From the NCBI GenBank assembly GCA_025350245.1, contig JANXYG010000022.1, forward strand, positions 1-48,446: a DNA stretch of 48,446 nucleotides, given 5' to 3'. Shown here in pieces: positions 15,938 through 28,169 of the stretch. This stretch comes from Betaproteobacteria bacterium (GTDB taxonomy: Bacteria; Pseudomonadota; Gammaproteobacteria; Burkholderiales; Ga0077523). The translations under genes were made by a program, and so were the position numbers. Within the stretch, counting starts at the first letter, position 1; every line of letters begins with the position of its first letter. Below the pieces are notes generated by a model, which searched no databases, had not been told where the DNA came from, and was given only the letters and a program-made list of their open reading frames with translations.

Positions 15938-17128
15938 TCAGCGAGGACGCGAGATCAGCAGATCGCCTTCGGCCCAGCTTGGCACACGCGGGAACAGAAC
16001 CCGGGCAGCGCGATCGGCAGCCGCGACGTTGGCACCGGTCGGATCGAGCTGCGCGGTGATGGCTTGTCCGGCGCCCGCCGCCGCAGTGCTGGACGGGCGT
16101 CTGCTAGGGGTGGTGCCACCGACCGGAGCGGGCTGAGGTGAGACGGTCACCACACCGCCCTGGACGCTGCCTCCCGCACCGTTGACTCTGATGCCGCCGC
16201 CGCCGCTCAGCGCGCCGCCATTTCCGATCGAGACATTCCCCGAGTTCGATACGACCACACCTGTGCCGACCGAGCCGCCCGATTGGCCGCTGGTGGAGAT
16301 CGTGGCTCCGCTGCTGAGGGGCGTGATGTTGCCCGCCGTCAGCACCACCGTTCCGTTCGCAGCCAAGACTGCCCCCAAAGCGTTGATCGACGAATTCAAC
16401 CGCACGAGCGCGCCGTAGATGCCGACGTGGCCGCCGACGATGCGGCCGACGTCCACCGACTCATCGGATCCGGTTGACAGCTGCACCTGAACATCCGGCC
16501 GGTTGCTGTCGACCAATGTGACGCTGTGTCCGGCCGCCAGCAGCACGGTGCCGCCAGGCGCCGCGATGAGGCCATTGTTCGCAATCGTGGGTGCGACCAC
16601 GAAGACCCGGCCACCGGAGGCAGCCTGCAGCGTGCCGTCGTTGCGGATGCTGCCAGCGGAGGCGCCGGAGAACGACAGCCGCCCGGCGAGGAAGTCCGCG
16701 TTGGAGATGCCGAGCGTCGATATGACGAGGCCGGCAACATCGACGACCGCATCGCGACCGAACGCGATGCCGTTGGGGTTGATCAGGAATACCTGGCCGT
16801 TCGACGTGAGCCGGCCGAGGATGCTGCTCGGATCCTGGCCGGTCACCCGGTTCAGCACCTGGCTCGCGGCCGACTGTTGCTGGAAGTGGGTGAGTTCCCT
16901 CGCGCCGATCGAGAACGCGCCCCAGTCGATGATGGTGCCCGGCGTGTTCTCGACGCGCAGCGTGTTCGCCGTCGACGTGAATACCGCATGACCCGTGGCA
17001 ACTGTCGGATCGAGCGGATTGGCGCCAGCAAGTAGTGTCACCCCGGCCGAAATTCCGCCGCAGATCAGTACGACCCAGAGGGAGGTGCGCCCGAGAGGTT
17101 CCGCCACTGTCGACTCCGATCGATACAC
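15938..17128 (-). CDS. Short TpsA-like protein with filamentous haemagglutinin N-terminal (TPS) domain
   Basis: The frame from a GTG at 17128 encodes 396 aa. A basic N-terminus and hydrophobic stretch (about residues 15-35) form a signal peptide. The TPS domain follows: a GTIIDWGAFSIG stretch, then QVLNRVTGQDPSSILGRL, FLINPNGIAFGRDAVVDVAG, the NPNG hallmark included. The second half is Gly/Ser/Val-rich beta-helix-like sequence. TPS proteins are exported through a TpsB outer-membrane pore, but no TpsB gene is in the window. TpsA proteins are usually well over 1000 residues, so this is either a small variant or a truncated one. No PEP-CTERM anchor is present. Confidence 0.78.
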   Translation of the reverse strand: MYRSESTVAEPLGRTSLWVVLICGGISAGVTLLAGANPLDPTVATGHAVFTSTANTLRVENTPGTIIDWGAFSIGARELTHFQQQSAASQVLNRVTGQDPSSILGRLTSNGQVFLINPNGIAFGRDAVVDVAGLVISTLGISNADFLAGRLSFSGASAGSIRNDGTLQAASGGRVFVVAPTIANNGLIAAPGGTVLLAAGHSVTLVDSNRPDVQVQLSTGSDESVDVGRIVGGHVGIYGALVRLNSSINALGAVLAANGTVVLTAGNITPLSSGATISTSGQSGGSVGTGVVVSNSGNVSIGNGGALSGGGGIRVNGAGGSVQGGVVTVSPQPAPVGGTTPSRRPSSTAAAGAGQAITAQLDPTGANVAAADRAARVLFPRVPSWAEGDLLISRPR

Positions 17129-17298
17129 CGCAGGAACCGTGCCGCGCCCGAATCAGGAATTGCCTTGCGGGAAAGCGAAACTTTTCCCGGCATGGCGTGG
17201 GACATTACATCGCCAAGGGGTTCCGTGGCAACCGAAGCGTCTGGCCGGCGTTCGTCGTAACCCCGGCACATCGAGTACATCAACATCATCATCATCCC

Positions 17299-17328
17299 GA
17301 AAACATGACTGTGGCTCCTTTGATTTAC
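17299..17328 (+). repeat. Border motif copy A
   Basis: GAAAACATGACTGTGGCTCC followed by TTTGATTTAC. It is similar to copies at 18874-18903 and 19576-19605 (same strand) and to the reverse complement at 18797-18824. It lies 31 bases beyond the 3' end of the PIN toxin gene. Confidence 0.5.
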
Positions 17329-17359
17329 AACCGTCCAGCCTGGCCGGCGGCTGACTCGA

Positions 17360-17773
17360 TCAGCCGCGCGACGGATCGATGAGCACGAGGCCATCGAAAC
17401 AGGCTCGAGCAAAGCCACGGTCACGGGTCAGGAGTCGGTGGCACTGCTTCGATGCATGGGCCGCAATCATGAAATCGGCCACGACACGATCACGCCCGCC
17501 GCCGCCGCCGGCCCAGAACGCCCGCCAGCGTTGCCCGGCCAACCACAGCGCGCCCATAGTCGACGGCATCAGGCGAATCGCGAGCCGACCCATGCGTTCG
17601 ACGAAGTTTTCTTCCTCGTCGAAAACGGCGGCTGTCTCGGCCCAGACGACTTCGCAGACCACCAAGGCTGCCCAGCGACAGGCAAGACCGGATCGCTTCG
17701 GCGGAGGCCTTCCGTGCGTCGGATCGGCCAGGAAAACGTCGAATAGGACGCGGGCATCGACCGCCGTGATCAA
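17360..17773 (-). CDS. VapC-like PIN-domain toxin
   Basis: A TTG start overlapping the antitoxin stop (TTGA) gives 137 aa, the usual VapC size. PIN-domain acidic residues are in place: Asp in TAVDARVLFDVF near the N-terminus, Glu in VVCEVVWAET, Asp in VADFMIAAHA and Asp in LLTRDRGF. PIN toxins are Mg-dependent ribonucleases that cut tRNA or rRNA. The coupled AbrB-type antitoxin directly upstream makes a complete type II pair that looks intact. Confidence 0.82.
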   Translation of the reverse strand: MITAVDARVLFDVFLADPTHGRPPPKRSGLACRWAALVVCEVVWAETAAVFDEEENFVERMGRLAIRLMPSTMGALWLAGQRWRAFWAGGGGGRDRVVADFMIAAHASKQCHRLLTRDRGFARACFDGLVLIDPSRG

Positions 17774-17991
17774 CGTTCTCCTCGCAGAATGGCGAGGACG
17801 TCGTCAGCGCTCGCGCCATGACCCTTCGGGCAGCCGTATACGGCTGCCAACGGATCATCGATAAGCTTGACCGCCACCAGCCGGCCGTTCTCCGCGGCGA
17901 ACTCCAGAACGGTGCCCGCGTCGATGCCCAGGGTTTGCCGCAGTGCTTTCGGGATGGTGACCTGTCCACGTTCGGCAACGACAGCTTTCAT
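17770..17991 (-). CDS. AbrB/MazE-type antitoxin
   Basis: The ATG at 17991 gives 73 aa. The AbrB/SpoVT DNA-binding fold is clear in MKAVVAERGQVTIPKALRQ and LGIDAGTVLEFAAENGRL. The tail contains CPKGHGASADDVLAILRG, which would contact the toxin. It is coupled to the PIN toxin by a four-base overlap and probably autorepresses the pair. About 102 bases of this gene (17882-17983) recur at 19838-19939 with roughly nine in ten bases identical, in the chimeric AbrB-RHS remnant. Confidence 0.85.
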   Translation of the reverse strand: MKAVVAERGQVTIPKALRQTLGIDAGTVLEFAAENGRLVAVKLIDDPLAAVYGCPKGHGASADDVLAILRGER

Positions 17992-18123
17992 GTGATGACC
18001 TCGAAATCGTGAATCGTGGCGCGTATTCATACCTGGGCAATCACACATACCGGTTGCCGCGTTGAATAGAACCGGTGCTTGTAGCCATGCAAGGAGGACT
18101 CCGTGCGATAGGAGCTTCCGCAG

Positions 18124-18444
18124 TCAGGCGCCAACCTGGGTCACAGTCCCGGGCCGAACTGTCGGAATGAACGCAAGTAGCGCGGGCACGAGCGGCCGCA
18201 GGTCGGAAAGGCGATTTGTGCGCGCACGCAGCACAACGACCGCAATTGAAAAGGCCGGAATCTTCTGTTGGAACGACAGGTTGCGATCGACAGTGACGAA
18301 CACATCGAACGCGGTTGCCGCCAGACCGAGCAGTTCTCCGTTGTGGATGGCCGTCCATCCCATCTGGCGAGCCGTTTTCACCTCATGACCGTGGATGTCG
18401 CGCAGCAGGCGCCAGTCGATGCATTCGTCCCAAAGCACCTTCAC
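18124..18444 (-). CDS. DUF5615 PIN-like toxin
   Basis: A GTG start overlapping the upstream DUF433 stop (GTGA) encodes 106 aa. MKVLWDECIDWRLLRDI and FDVFVTVDRNLSFQQ are the two acidic blocks of the DUF5615/Mut7-C PIN-like family, which is predicted to act as a ribonuclease toxin. Family length is about 110 aa, so it is complete. It forms a two-gene unit with the DUF433 gene upstream. Confidence 0.8.
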   Translation of the reverse strand: MKVLWDECIDWRLLRDIHGHEVKTARQMGWTAIHNGELLGLAATAFDVFVTVDRNLSFQQKIPAFSIAVVVLRARTNRLSDLRPLVPALLAFIPTVRPGTVTQVGA

Positions 18445-18653
18445 GAAGCGGCGGCGACCATCCGATCCTTGGCTTCCTCAAGAAACCGGATCACCTGCTC
18501 ACGAGCAACGCCAGGAAAACCCGCGAGAAACTCGTCGATGGAATCCCCCGCCTCGAGGTAGTCGAGCAGGGTTTGCACCGGCACCCGCGTGCCTGCGAAA
18601 ACAGCGGTGCCGCCCATGACTTCCGGGTTGCAGGAGATGACCGGCTTTTCCAT
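18441..18653 (-). CDS. DUF433 antitoxin-like protein
   Basis: The 70-aa protein reads CNPEVMGGTAVFAGTRVPVQ, then TLLDYLEAGDSIDEFLAGFP, the standard DUF433 sequence with its winged-helix-like fold. DUF433 genes habitually precede DUF5615 toxins and are taken as antitoxins. The stop overlaps the toxin start by four bases. A GGAG string lies about 11 bases before the ATG. Confidence 0.85.
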   Translation of the reverse strand: MEKPVISCNPEVMGGTAVFAGTRVPVQTLLDYLEAGDSIDEFLAGFPGVAREQVIRFLEEAKDRMVAAAS

Positions 18654-18796
18654 GAAATCAGACTACTCCGAAATCCCGGGCGGGGGCAACGCCGCGCCGA
18701 TTTCCGTGCCGACAACGGTGGCCGGCTCGCGGCGAGACAACTTCCTGCCCATCAACCGCGATGCAGCCCGGTTCTCGTCTGACGCGGCGGCGCGAG

Positions 18797-18824
18797 CGAA
18801 AAGGGGCCAGGCTCACATTTATCG
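18797..18824 (-). repeat. Border motif copy D (inverted)
   Basis: Read on the minus strand this is ATAAATGTGAGCCTGGCCCC followed by TTTTCGC, related to copies A-C. It faces copy B about 50 bases away. Similar strings with GGCCCCTTTT are familiar next to REP-associated elements, but no transposase is present here. Confidence 0.4.
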
Positions 18825-18873
18825 ACCTACGGAGTCGGCGCTGCGTGGTGACTTACATCAACCCCAACTGCCT

Positions 18874-18903
18874 GAAAACATCACCCTGGTCGCTTTTGTT
18901 TCC
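18874..18903 (+). repeat. Border motif copy B
   Basis: GAAAACATCACCCTGGTCGC followed by TTTTGTTTCC. It sits 15 bases beyond the 3' end of the ParE-like toxin gene. Confidence 0.45.
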
Positions 18904-18918
18904 CAGAAAAGGACCGGC

Positions 18919-19212
18919 TCATCGACGTGATTCGCCATACTCCGGATCGCGACTCTGATGGCGAACAACGAGGATTCGGATACCACCGTCGTCGCAGCGA
19001 TAAATCAGTGTGTAAGGAAAACCGACCAGCGGAAACGACTGGCGCCCTTCACCGGTAGGCATGCCGATATCGGGGGACTCTTCAAGCAGTTTGGCTATTC
19101 GCTCGAACTCGTCAAGAAACCGGCGCGCCAAACCCGCGCCAGCTTCAACCTTATAGCGGCGAGCCGCTTCGACAAGATCGTCAGCTGCGAACCGGTGGAT
19201 AGACCGAGTCAC
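18919..19212 (-). CDS. ParE/RelE-family toxin
   Basis: The GTG start overlaps the antitoxin stop (GTGA); the protein has 97 aa, normal for the family. IHRFAADDLVEAARRYKVEA, FERIAKLLEESPDIG and GEGRQSFPLVGFPYTLIYR are typical ParE/RelE blocks, with the basic C-terminal RHQSRDPEYG. ParE toxins inhibit gyrase and RelE toxins cut mRNA; the sequence suggests the ParE-like branch but does not decide. It is intact, unlike the sister copy at 14473. Confidence 0.85.
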   Translation of the reverse strand: MTRSIHRFAADDLVEAARRYKVEAGAGLARRFLDEFERIAKLLEESPDIGMPTGEGRQSFPLVGFPYTLIYRCDDGGIRILVVRHQSRDPEYGESRR

Positions 19213-19433
19213 CTCAGTTCCGCTCGAAGCTCCTCAAGAACGTCATCCAGCGGCAAGAACAGCGACGGGTCCTGACGGGCGACGTCTTCCCGAGATCGAG
19301 CTAACGCGTCCCAGGCGGCATCGCGTCTGGCGTCGACATCCAAGCTTGCAACTACCCTGTCCAGGAGTCGTCTACGCTCGGCGGTAGGCAACCTAAGGAC
19401 CTCCGACTCGAGTGCTTCCAAGGGGATTGACAT
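19209..19433 (-). CDS. Addiction-module antitoxin (PF09720-type)
   Basis: The 74-aa protein begins MSIPLEALESEVLRLPTAER and contains VVASLDVD and an acidic C-terminus, the same family as the 14249 antitoxin. A good ribosome site, GAGGAAG, precedes the ATG. It is coupled to the intact ParE-like toxin by four overlapping bases and should neutralise it and repress the operon. Confidence 0.85.
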   Translation of the reverse strand: MSIPLEALESEVLRLPTAERRRLLDRVVASLDVDARRDAAWDALARSREDVARQDPSLFLPLDDVLEELRAELR

Positions 19434-19569
19434 AGCTTCCTCACAACGGCGAATGCGCCTTCAAGGACATAAGCTTGCCATAACGCGTCGAAAAAATGCG
19501 TTGAGAAAAATGGGTCGGCGGTGTCACATCTGTCGCTCCGCGGAACCGAGAACGATCGGGCGAAAACCG

Positions 19570-19941
19570 TCATCCGGAAAAATGACTTCGGCCCCTTTGA
19601 TTCTCGGTGTAGCCGTATTGCGGCGGCGTGCCGGCACCGCCCAGCACCCGGCTCCAGGGATCGTAACGGCGCCAGGCGCCCGAGGTGCCCGCTTCGTCGG
19701 TCATCAGGCTGACCGAGCCGCGCGCATCGGCGTGGTAGTAGAAACGCCCGGTGGCGCTTTCTGCGAGGAGGGGGTCGTCGGTGGCGTTCCAGGTAAAGCT
19801 CTGGACAAAACCCGCGGCGGTCTTGATGGCGATCAGACGGCCGTTCTCCGCGGCGAACTCCAGAACGGTACTCGCGCCGATGCCCAAGGTTTGCCGTAGC
19901 GCTTTCGGGATGGTGACCTGCCCACGTTCGGCAACGACCAC
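19570..19941 (-). pseudogene. Chimera of AbrB-type antitoxin N-terminus and RHS-repeat fragment
   Basis: The 123-codon frame from a GTG at 19941 has two unrelated parts. Residues 1-43 (VVAERGQVTIPKALRQ, LEFAAENGRLIAIK) copy the AbrB antitoxin at 17770-17991. Residues ~46-113 (FTWNATDDPLL, FYYHADARGSVSLMTDEAG, YDPWSRVLGGAGTPPQYGY) are an RHS/YD-repeat core of a polymorphic toxin or cell-surface protein. The last codons run into border motif C. The antitoxin's ATG is not conserved (GCT-GTG-GTC-GTT instead of ATG-AAA-GCT) and its toxin-binding tail is gone. It is probably dead recombination debris, though the join is in frame. Confidence 0.65.
19576..19605 (+). repeat. Border motif copy C
   Basis: GGAAAAATGACTTCGGCCCC followed by TTTGATTCTC. 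It coincides with the end of the RHS similarity in the chimeric remnant, so the motif marks a junction. Confidence 0.45.
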
Positions 19942-19993
19942 AGCTTGTGACGCATCGAGGTGCTGGTCAGCAAATCGAACGGACCGTGCTCGG

Positions 19994-20569
19994 CTAAAAC
20001 TCGGCGTCGCTCCCCGGCGCTTCGCGCTTCAAGCCTTTCAGCAGCACCACCACCGCGCCGCCGCCGCCATCGGCGGGCTTGGCCTGCACGTAGGCGAGCA
20101 CGGCATCGCGCTGGGTCAGCCAGCTCGCCACCTTGCGCTTGAGTACCGGCTCGCCGTTGGCCGAGCGATAACCCTTGCCATGGACGATGCGCACGCAGCG
20201 CAGGCCGCGCTTGACCGACTCGTGCAGGAAGTCCGACAGCAGCGCGCGCGCTTCTTCGACCACCAGGCCGTGCAGGTCGAGGTTGTCCTGGATCGACCAG
20301 TGACCACGCCGCAGCTTGCGTACGGTGTCGTGGCCGATGCCGTTGCGGCGGAAGGTGAGTTCCTCGCCGCTCTCGGCGGCGATCTCGTCGGGGACGTTGT
20401 CGCTCAGGCTGTCGGCAAGCGCGGCGCGATCATCGAGCAGGCTCTGCACCGGCACCGGCGGTGGCTTGGGCGCGGGCACGACGATCCGGTCGCGCGGCTT
20501 GATCGGGGCGACATCGCGCACCTCGTCGAGAAACGCCGAAAGGTCGTCGGGAGTGGGTTTGATGGCCAT
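19994..20569 (-). CDS. Smr/MutS2 C-terminal domain protein
   Basis: The 191-aa protein has a charged N-terminal half and a Smr domain from about residue 95. The motif LDLHGLVVEEARALLSDFL (the LDxHG block) and RIVHGKGYRS (the HGxG block) are both intact, followed by a final VVVLLKG strand. Smr domains are nicking nucleases or RNA-binding modules; free-standing Smr proteins such as this (YdaL/SmrA-like) have no settled role. It is downstream of trxB on the same strand, separated by a GC-rich repeat. Confidence 0.85.
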   Translation of the reverse strand: MAIKPTPDDLSAFLDEVRDVAPIKPRDRIVVPAPKPPPVPVQSLLDDRAALADSLSDNVPDEIAAESGEELTFRRNGIGHDTVRKLRRGHWSIQDNLDLHGLVVEEARALLSDFLHESVKRGLRCVRIVHGKGYRSANGEPVLKRKVASWLTQRDAVLAYVQAKPADGGGGAVVVLLKGLKREAPGSDAEF

Positions 20570-20589
20570 GATCGCTCGGTCATCGGCGG

Positions 20590-20668
20590 GGCGGCGCCCG
20601 CCGGGCCGTCCCCAAGGGCGCCGCGCGCCCCACTGGGGGGTGGCGTAGCGCAGCGAAGCCTGGGGGGA
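20590..20668. repeat. GC-rich dispersed repeat, copy 1
   Basis: A diverged member of the repeat seen also at 28170, 33934, 38041 and 46661. It ends in the shared AGCGAAGCCTGGGGGG block. It lies between trxB and the Smr gene. Confidence 0.55.
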
Positions 20669-20671
20669 ATG

Positions 20672-21739
<1,068 letters not shown>

Positions 21740-21740
21740 C

Positions 21741-21746
21741 TATAAT
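21741..21746 (+). promoter_or_regulatory. Candidate -10 box of ftsK
   Basis: A perfect TATAAT lies 31 bases before the ftsK start in the ftsK-trxB divergent region. No matching -35 hexamer is seen 16-18 bases upstream (GC-rich there), so the promoter would need an activator or is weak. Confidence 0.4.
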
Positions 21747-21776
21747 CGGCTATGCCCGATGTGACGATGACCCGAG

Positions 21777-24110
21777 ATGTTCTTTCGCCGCAGCGCTGAG
21801 GCCCCCGCGCGCAGGTCGAAGGCCTTCAAGGCAGCCCCGGTCGCCAAGGCCCCGCTGCCGCCGCGCCTGTCGAGCCTGATCCGCGAAGCCCGGTGGCTGG
21901 CGTCGGCCGGTCTCGGGGCCTTCCTGGCGCTGGTGCTGACCACATATCACAAGACCGATCCGGGCTGGTCGCACGCGCTCACCCAGCCCACGATCCGCAA
22001 TTCCGGTGGCGCTTTCGGCGCCTGGGTCGCTGATGTGCTGTTGTATGTCTTCGGGCTCTCGGCGTGGTGGCTGGTGGTGCTGTGCCTGCTCGGCGTCTAC
22101 TGGCTCTACCGCCGCATCGACACGCCCGGCAACGTTGACCGCCGCCCGGCCTGGATCGCCGTCGGCGGTTTCGGCCTGCTGTTGCTGGCGTCCGCCAGCA
22201 TCGAGTCGCTGCGGCTCGGATCGCTTGTCGTTTCGGTTCCGGGCGCCCCGGGCGGCCTGCTCGGCGAGGTGATGTCGCATGCCCTGCACGTGGGCCTGGG
22301 GTTCACCGGCGCGACCCTGTTCCTGGTGGTGGCGGCCGCCATCGGTTTCTCGCTGTTCACCGGCACCTCCTGGCTGGCCGTGTCCGAGCGCATCGGCAGC
22401 GGCATCGAAACCGCATGGGCGGCGATCACCCGGCGCCTGGACGAGCGGCGCGACCGGCGCCTGGGCGAAGCGGCGCAGCAGCAGCGCGAAGACGTGGTCG
22501 AGGTGGTGCGCGAGCGCTTCGATGTGGAGGCGCGTGAGCCGGTGCGCATCGAGCCGCCGGTGATGGAGATTCCCAAATCCAAGCGCGTGGCCCGAGAAAA
22601 GCAGAAGCCGCTGTTCGAGGATCTGCCCGATTCGCCGTTGCCGCCGCTGCAACTGCTCGACGAGGCTGAGGCCAATGTCGAGATGATGTCGACCGACACG
22701 CTCGAATTCACCTCGCGCCTGATCGAGAAGAAGCTGCTCGACTTCGGCATCGAGGTGAAGGTGATCGCGGCGCAGCCGGGGCCGGTGATCACGCGCTACG
22801 AGATCGAACCGGCCATCGGGGTCAAGGGCAGCCAGATCGTCAACCTGGTGAAAGATCTGGCGCGCGCGTTGTCGGTCATCAGCATCCGGGTGGTCGAGAC
22901 CATTCCCGGCAAGTCGTGCATGGGCCTGGAGATTCCCAATCCGAAACGGCAGGTGGTGCGGCTGCACGAGATCGTGTCGTCCAAGGTGTATGCAGACCTC
23001 CCGTCGCCACTCACCATCGCCATGGGCAAGGACATCGCGGGCAAGCCGGTCTGTGCCGATCTCGCCAAGATGCCGCATGTGCTGGTGGCGGGCACCACCG
23101 GGTCGGGTAAGTCGGTGGCCATCAACGCGATGATCCTGTCGCTGCTCTACAAGGCCACGCCCAACGAAGTGCGGCTGATCCTGGTCGACCCGAAGATGCT
23201 CGAGCTGTCAGTTTACGAAGGCATCCCGCATCTGCTGGCGCCGGTGGTGGTCGACATGAAGCAGGCCGCCTACGCGCTCACGTGGTGCGTGGCCGAGATG
23301 GAGCGGCGTTACAAGCTCATGTCGAGCCTCGGGGTGCGCAACCTGTCGGGCTTCAACCAGAAGCTGAAAGATGCCGAGAAGGCCGGCGCGCCCATCACCA
23401 ATCCGTTCACCATCACGCCCGAATCGCCGGAGCCGCTGTCGGAGCTGCCGATGATCGTGGTGGTGATCGACGAGTTGGCCGACCTCATGATGGTGGTGGG
23501 CAAGAAGGTCGAGGAATTGATCGCGCGGCTGGCGCAGAAGGCGCGCGCGGCCGGCATCCATCTCGTGCTCGCCACGCAGCGGCCGTCGGTGGACGTGATC
23601 ACCGGCCTGATCAAGGCCAACATCCCGACCCGCGTGGCATTCCAGGTGTCGTCCAAGATCGATTCGCGCACCATCCTCGACCAGATGGGTGCCGAGGCCC
23701 TGCTCGGCCAGGGCGATATGCTTTACCTCCCGCCAGGCACCGGTTTTCCGGTGCGGGTGCATGGTGCCTACGTCGCCGACGACGAAGTGCACCGCGTGGT
23801 CGAATATCTCAAGTCGCGCGGCCAGCCGCAGTACATCGAGGGCATGCTCGAAGGCGGTGATGGAGACGAGGGCGCAGACGGCGCCAGCGCAGGCGCCGCC
23901 GAGAGCAGCGAGACCGACGCGCTGTACGACGAGGCGGTGGCGATCGTGCTGAAGAATCGCCGCGCGTCGATCTCGCTGGTGCAGCGGCATCTGCGCATCG
24001 GCTACAACCGCGCGGCACGGCTGATCGAGCAGATGGAACGAAGCGGGCTGGTGTCGTCGATGGCGACCAACGGCAATCGAGAAATCCTGGTGCCGGCAAG
24101 GAGCGAATGA
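21777..24110 (+). CDS. ftsK: DNA translocase FtsK
   Basis: The 777-aa protein is the compact FtsK/SpoIIIE form common in betaproteobacteria. The N-terminal 4-TM domain spans about residues 40-200. A charged linker follows, then the alpha/beta motor domain with Walker A GTTGSGKS near 437-445 and Walker [15 protein letters not shown]. The C-terminal gamma winged-helix domain ([20 protein letters not shown], then [13 protein letters not shown]) reads KOPS sites and activates XerCD. It anchors at the septum and pumps chromosome ends during division. lolA overlaps its stop by four bases. Confidence 0.97.
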   Translation: MFFRRSAEAPARRSKAFKAAPVAKAPLPPRLSSLIREARWLASAGLGAFLALVLTTYHKTDPGWSHALTQPTIRNSGGAFGAWVADVLLYVFGLSAWWLVVLCLLGVYWLYRRIDTPGNVDRRPAWIAVGGFGLLLLASASIESLRLGSLVVSVPGAPGGLLGEVMSHALHVGLGFTGATLFLVVAAAIGFSLFTGTSWLAVSERIGSGIETAWAAITRRLDERRDRRLGEAAQQQREDVVEVVRERFDVEAREPVRIEPPVMEIPKSKRVAREKQKPLFEDLPDSPLPPLQLLDEAEANVEMMSTDTLEFTSRLIEKKLLDFGIEVKVIAAQPGPVITRYEIEPAIGVKGSQIVNLVKDLARALSVISIRVVETIPGKSCMGLEIPNPKRQVVRLHEIVSSKVYADLPSPLTIAMGKDIAGKPVCADLAKMPHVLVAGTTGSGKSVAINAMILSLLYKATPNEVRLILVDPKMLELSVYEGIPHLLAPVVVDMKQAAYALTWCVAEMERRYKLMSSLGVRNLSGFNQKLKDAEKAGAPITNPFTITPESPEPLSELPMIVVVIDELADLMMVVGKKVEELIARLAQKARAAGIHLVLATQRPSVDVITGLIKANIPTRVAFQVSSKIDSRTILDQMGAEALLGQGDMLYLPPGTGFPVRVHGAYVADDEVHRVVEYLKSRGQPQYIEGMLEGGDGDEGADGASAGAAESSETDALYDEAVAIVLKNRRASISLVQRHLRIGYNRAARLIEQMERSGLVSSMATNGNREILVPARSE

Positions 24111-24739
24111 TGAGCAGCAGACGAGTAGTGTTGATCGCAATGATGTTGAGCGTCACGTGCGGCATGTCGAGGGCGAGCGCCGCGGGCGTCGAGACCCTCA
24201 AGACCTTCATCGCCGAGGTGAAGGCCGCGCGGGCCGAGTTCATCCAGACCGTGCTCGACAGCAGTGGCAAGACGGTGTCGCTGTCGAGCGGCAGCTTCAC
24301 CTTCGCGCGGCCGGGCAAGTTCCGGTGGGTCTACACCAAGCCTTACGACCAGCTCATCGTCGGCGATGGCGACAAGGTCTGGGTCTTCGACAAGGACCTC
24401 AACCAGGTCACGGTCAAGGCGCTTGGCGACGCGCTCGGCTCGAGTCCGGCGGCATTGCTGGCGGGCAGCAACGATCTCGATCGCGCCTACACCTTCGCCG
24501 CCATCGCCAAGCGCGATGGCCTCGAATGGGTCGAGGCGACGCCGACCGATCCCGACAGCCAGTTCGAGAAGATGCGGCTGGGTTTTCGCAAGGCCAATCC
24601 GGAAACCATGGAGCTGCTCGATCGCCTCGGCCAGACCACCGTGATCCGCTTCACGCGGCTGGATCGCAACCCCAGGCTCGCCGCCGATCTGTTCCGGTTC
24701 ACGCCGCCCAAGGGCGCCGACGTGGTCGGTGACCAGTAG
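24107..24739 (+). CDS. lolA: Outer-membrane lipoprotein carrier protein LolA
   Basis: The ATGA overlap with ftsK fixes the start and gives 210 aa. A signal peptide runs to about residue 24 (ending SRASA). The mature part shows [20 protein letters not shown] and [20 protein letters not shown], the hallmark LolA region, then [19 protein letters not shown]. LolA shuttles lipoproteins across the periplasm from LolCDE to LolB. The ftsK-lolA-rarA order is widely conserved. Confidence 0.95.
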   Translation: MMSSRRVVLIAMMLSVTCGMSRASAAGVETLKTFIAEVKAARAEFIQTVLDSSGKTVSLSSGSFTFARPGKFRWVYTKPYDQLIVGDGDKVWVFDKDLNQVTVKALGDALGSSPAALLAGSNDLDRAYTFAAIAKRDGLEWVEATPTDPDSQFEKMRLGFRKANPETMELLDRLGQTTVIRFTRLDRNPRLAADLFRFTPPKGADVVGDQ

Positions 24740-24786
24740 GCGGCGCGAACCCGCGGCCCAGGCGCGGCGAGTGTGAATCCTTGGCG

Positions 24787-27407
<2,621 letters not shown>

Positions 27408-27432
27408 GCGTGCAAGCGGGCGGGTGCTGAAG

Positions 27433-27455
27433 GCATGGCCGGTGCTGGGCCATGC
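27433..27455. terminator. Perfect 8-bp stem-loop downstream of serS
   Basis: GCATGGCC (27433-27440) and GGCCATGC (27448-27455) pair perfectly around a 7-base loop, 25 bases after the serS stop. No T-run follows, so termination is possible but not shown. Confidence 0.35.
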
Positions 27456-27656
27456 GGGAGCCCCATGTGGCCGGGAATTATCGCGCAGGGATTTCATCTG
27501 GGGCGACCCGTGCCCGGACCGGAGATCGCTCGCCTGCACGGAGCGGCCATGGCGGCGACGCCAGCCGCATCATCCGCCGCCGGTAGACTTGGTCGGTGGC
27601 CCCGGCCGCGTATTCGTGCGGTACGCTTGCGATCCCTTTCAGCCGAACTGAACCCC

Positions 27657-28166
27657 ATGAATGCCGATGCTCTCCGCGCCATCCAGGCGCCCCTGAAAGA
27701 TCGTTACCGTGCTGACCCCGAAACGGCGGTGATCACCTTGCATGCTCACGGAACGCTGGGTACCGAAGCCATCTCCTGCAAGGTCGAAACCGGCAAGGCG
27801 CTGGTCGAGGCCGGCCTGCATCCGGCAACAGGCGGTGACGGCAGCTTCGCCTGCTCCGGCGACATGCTGCTCGAGGCGCTGGTCGCTTGCGCGGGCGTCA
27901 CCCTCAACGCGGTCGCCACTGCCATCGGCATCACCATCCGCGGCGGCAAGGTCAGTGCCGAGGGCGATCTTGACTTTCGCGGAACGCTGGGCGTCGACAA
28001 GCAGGCCGCGGTCGGTTTCAGGGATATCCGGTTGCGCTTCGATATCGACACCGACGCGACGCCGGAACAACGCCAGAATCTGCTCCGGCTCACCGAGCGC
28101 TATTGCGTGATCCTGCAGACGCTGCGGCAGCCGCCGGTCGTCGCGGCGTCGTTCGCCGCCCCGTGA
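27657..28166 (+). CDS. OsmC-family protein
   Basis: The ATG at 27657 gives 169 aa. The OsmC fold is indicated by SCKVETGKALVEAGLHPATG and FACSGDMLLEALVACAGVTL, the helix that carries a conserved Cys, and a C-terminal RLTERYCVILQTLRQPP helix with a second Cys. OsmC/Ohr proteins are thiol peroxidases; this subgroup (OsmC-like without a strict Ohr signature) may act on organic hydroperoxides or another substrate. The open frame upstream to 27435 is GC-rich spacer without homology. Confidence 0.85.
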   Translation: MNADALRAIQAPLKDRYRADPETAVITLHAHGTLGTEAISCKVETGKALVEAGLHPATGGDGSFACSGDMLLEALVACAGVTLNAVATAIGITIRGGKVSAEGDLDFRGTLGVDKQAAVGFRDIRLRFDIDTDATPEQRQNLLRLTERYCVILQTLRQPPVVAASFAAP

Positions 28167-28169
28167 CAC

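Noticed and set aside
17281-17296. CATCATCAT-type short tandem run
   Set aside because: Only a few imperfect units; too short to be called a repeat array, and there is no CRISPR-like spacing anywhere in the window.
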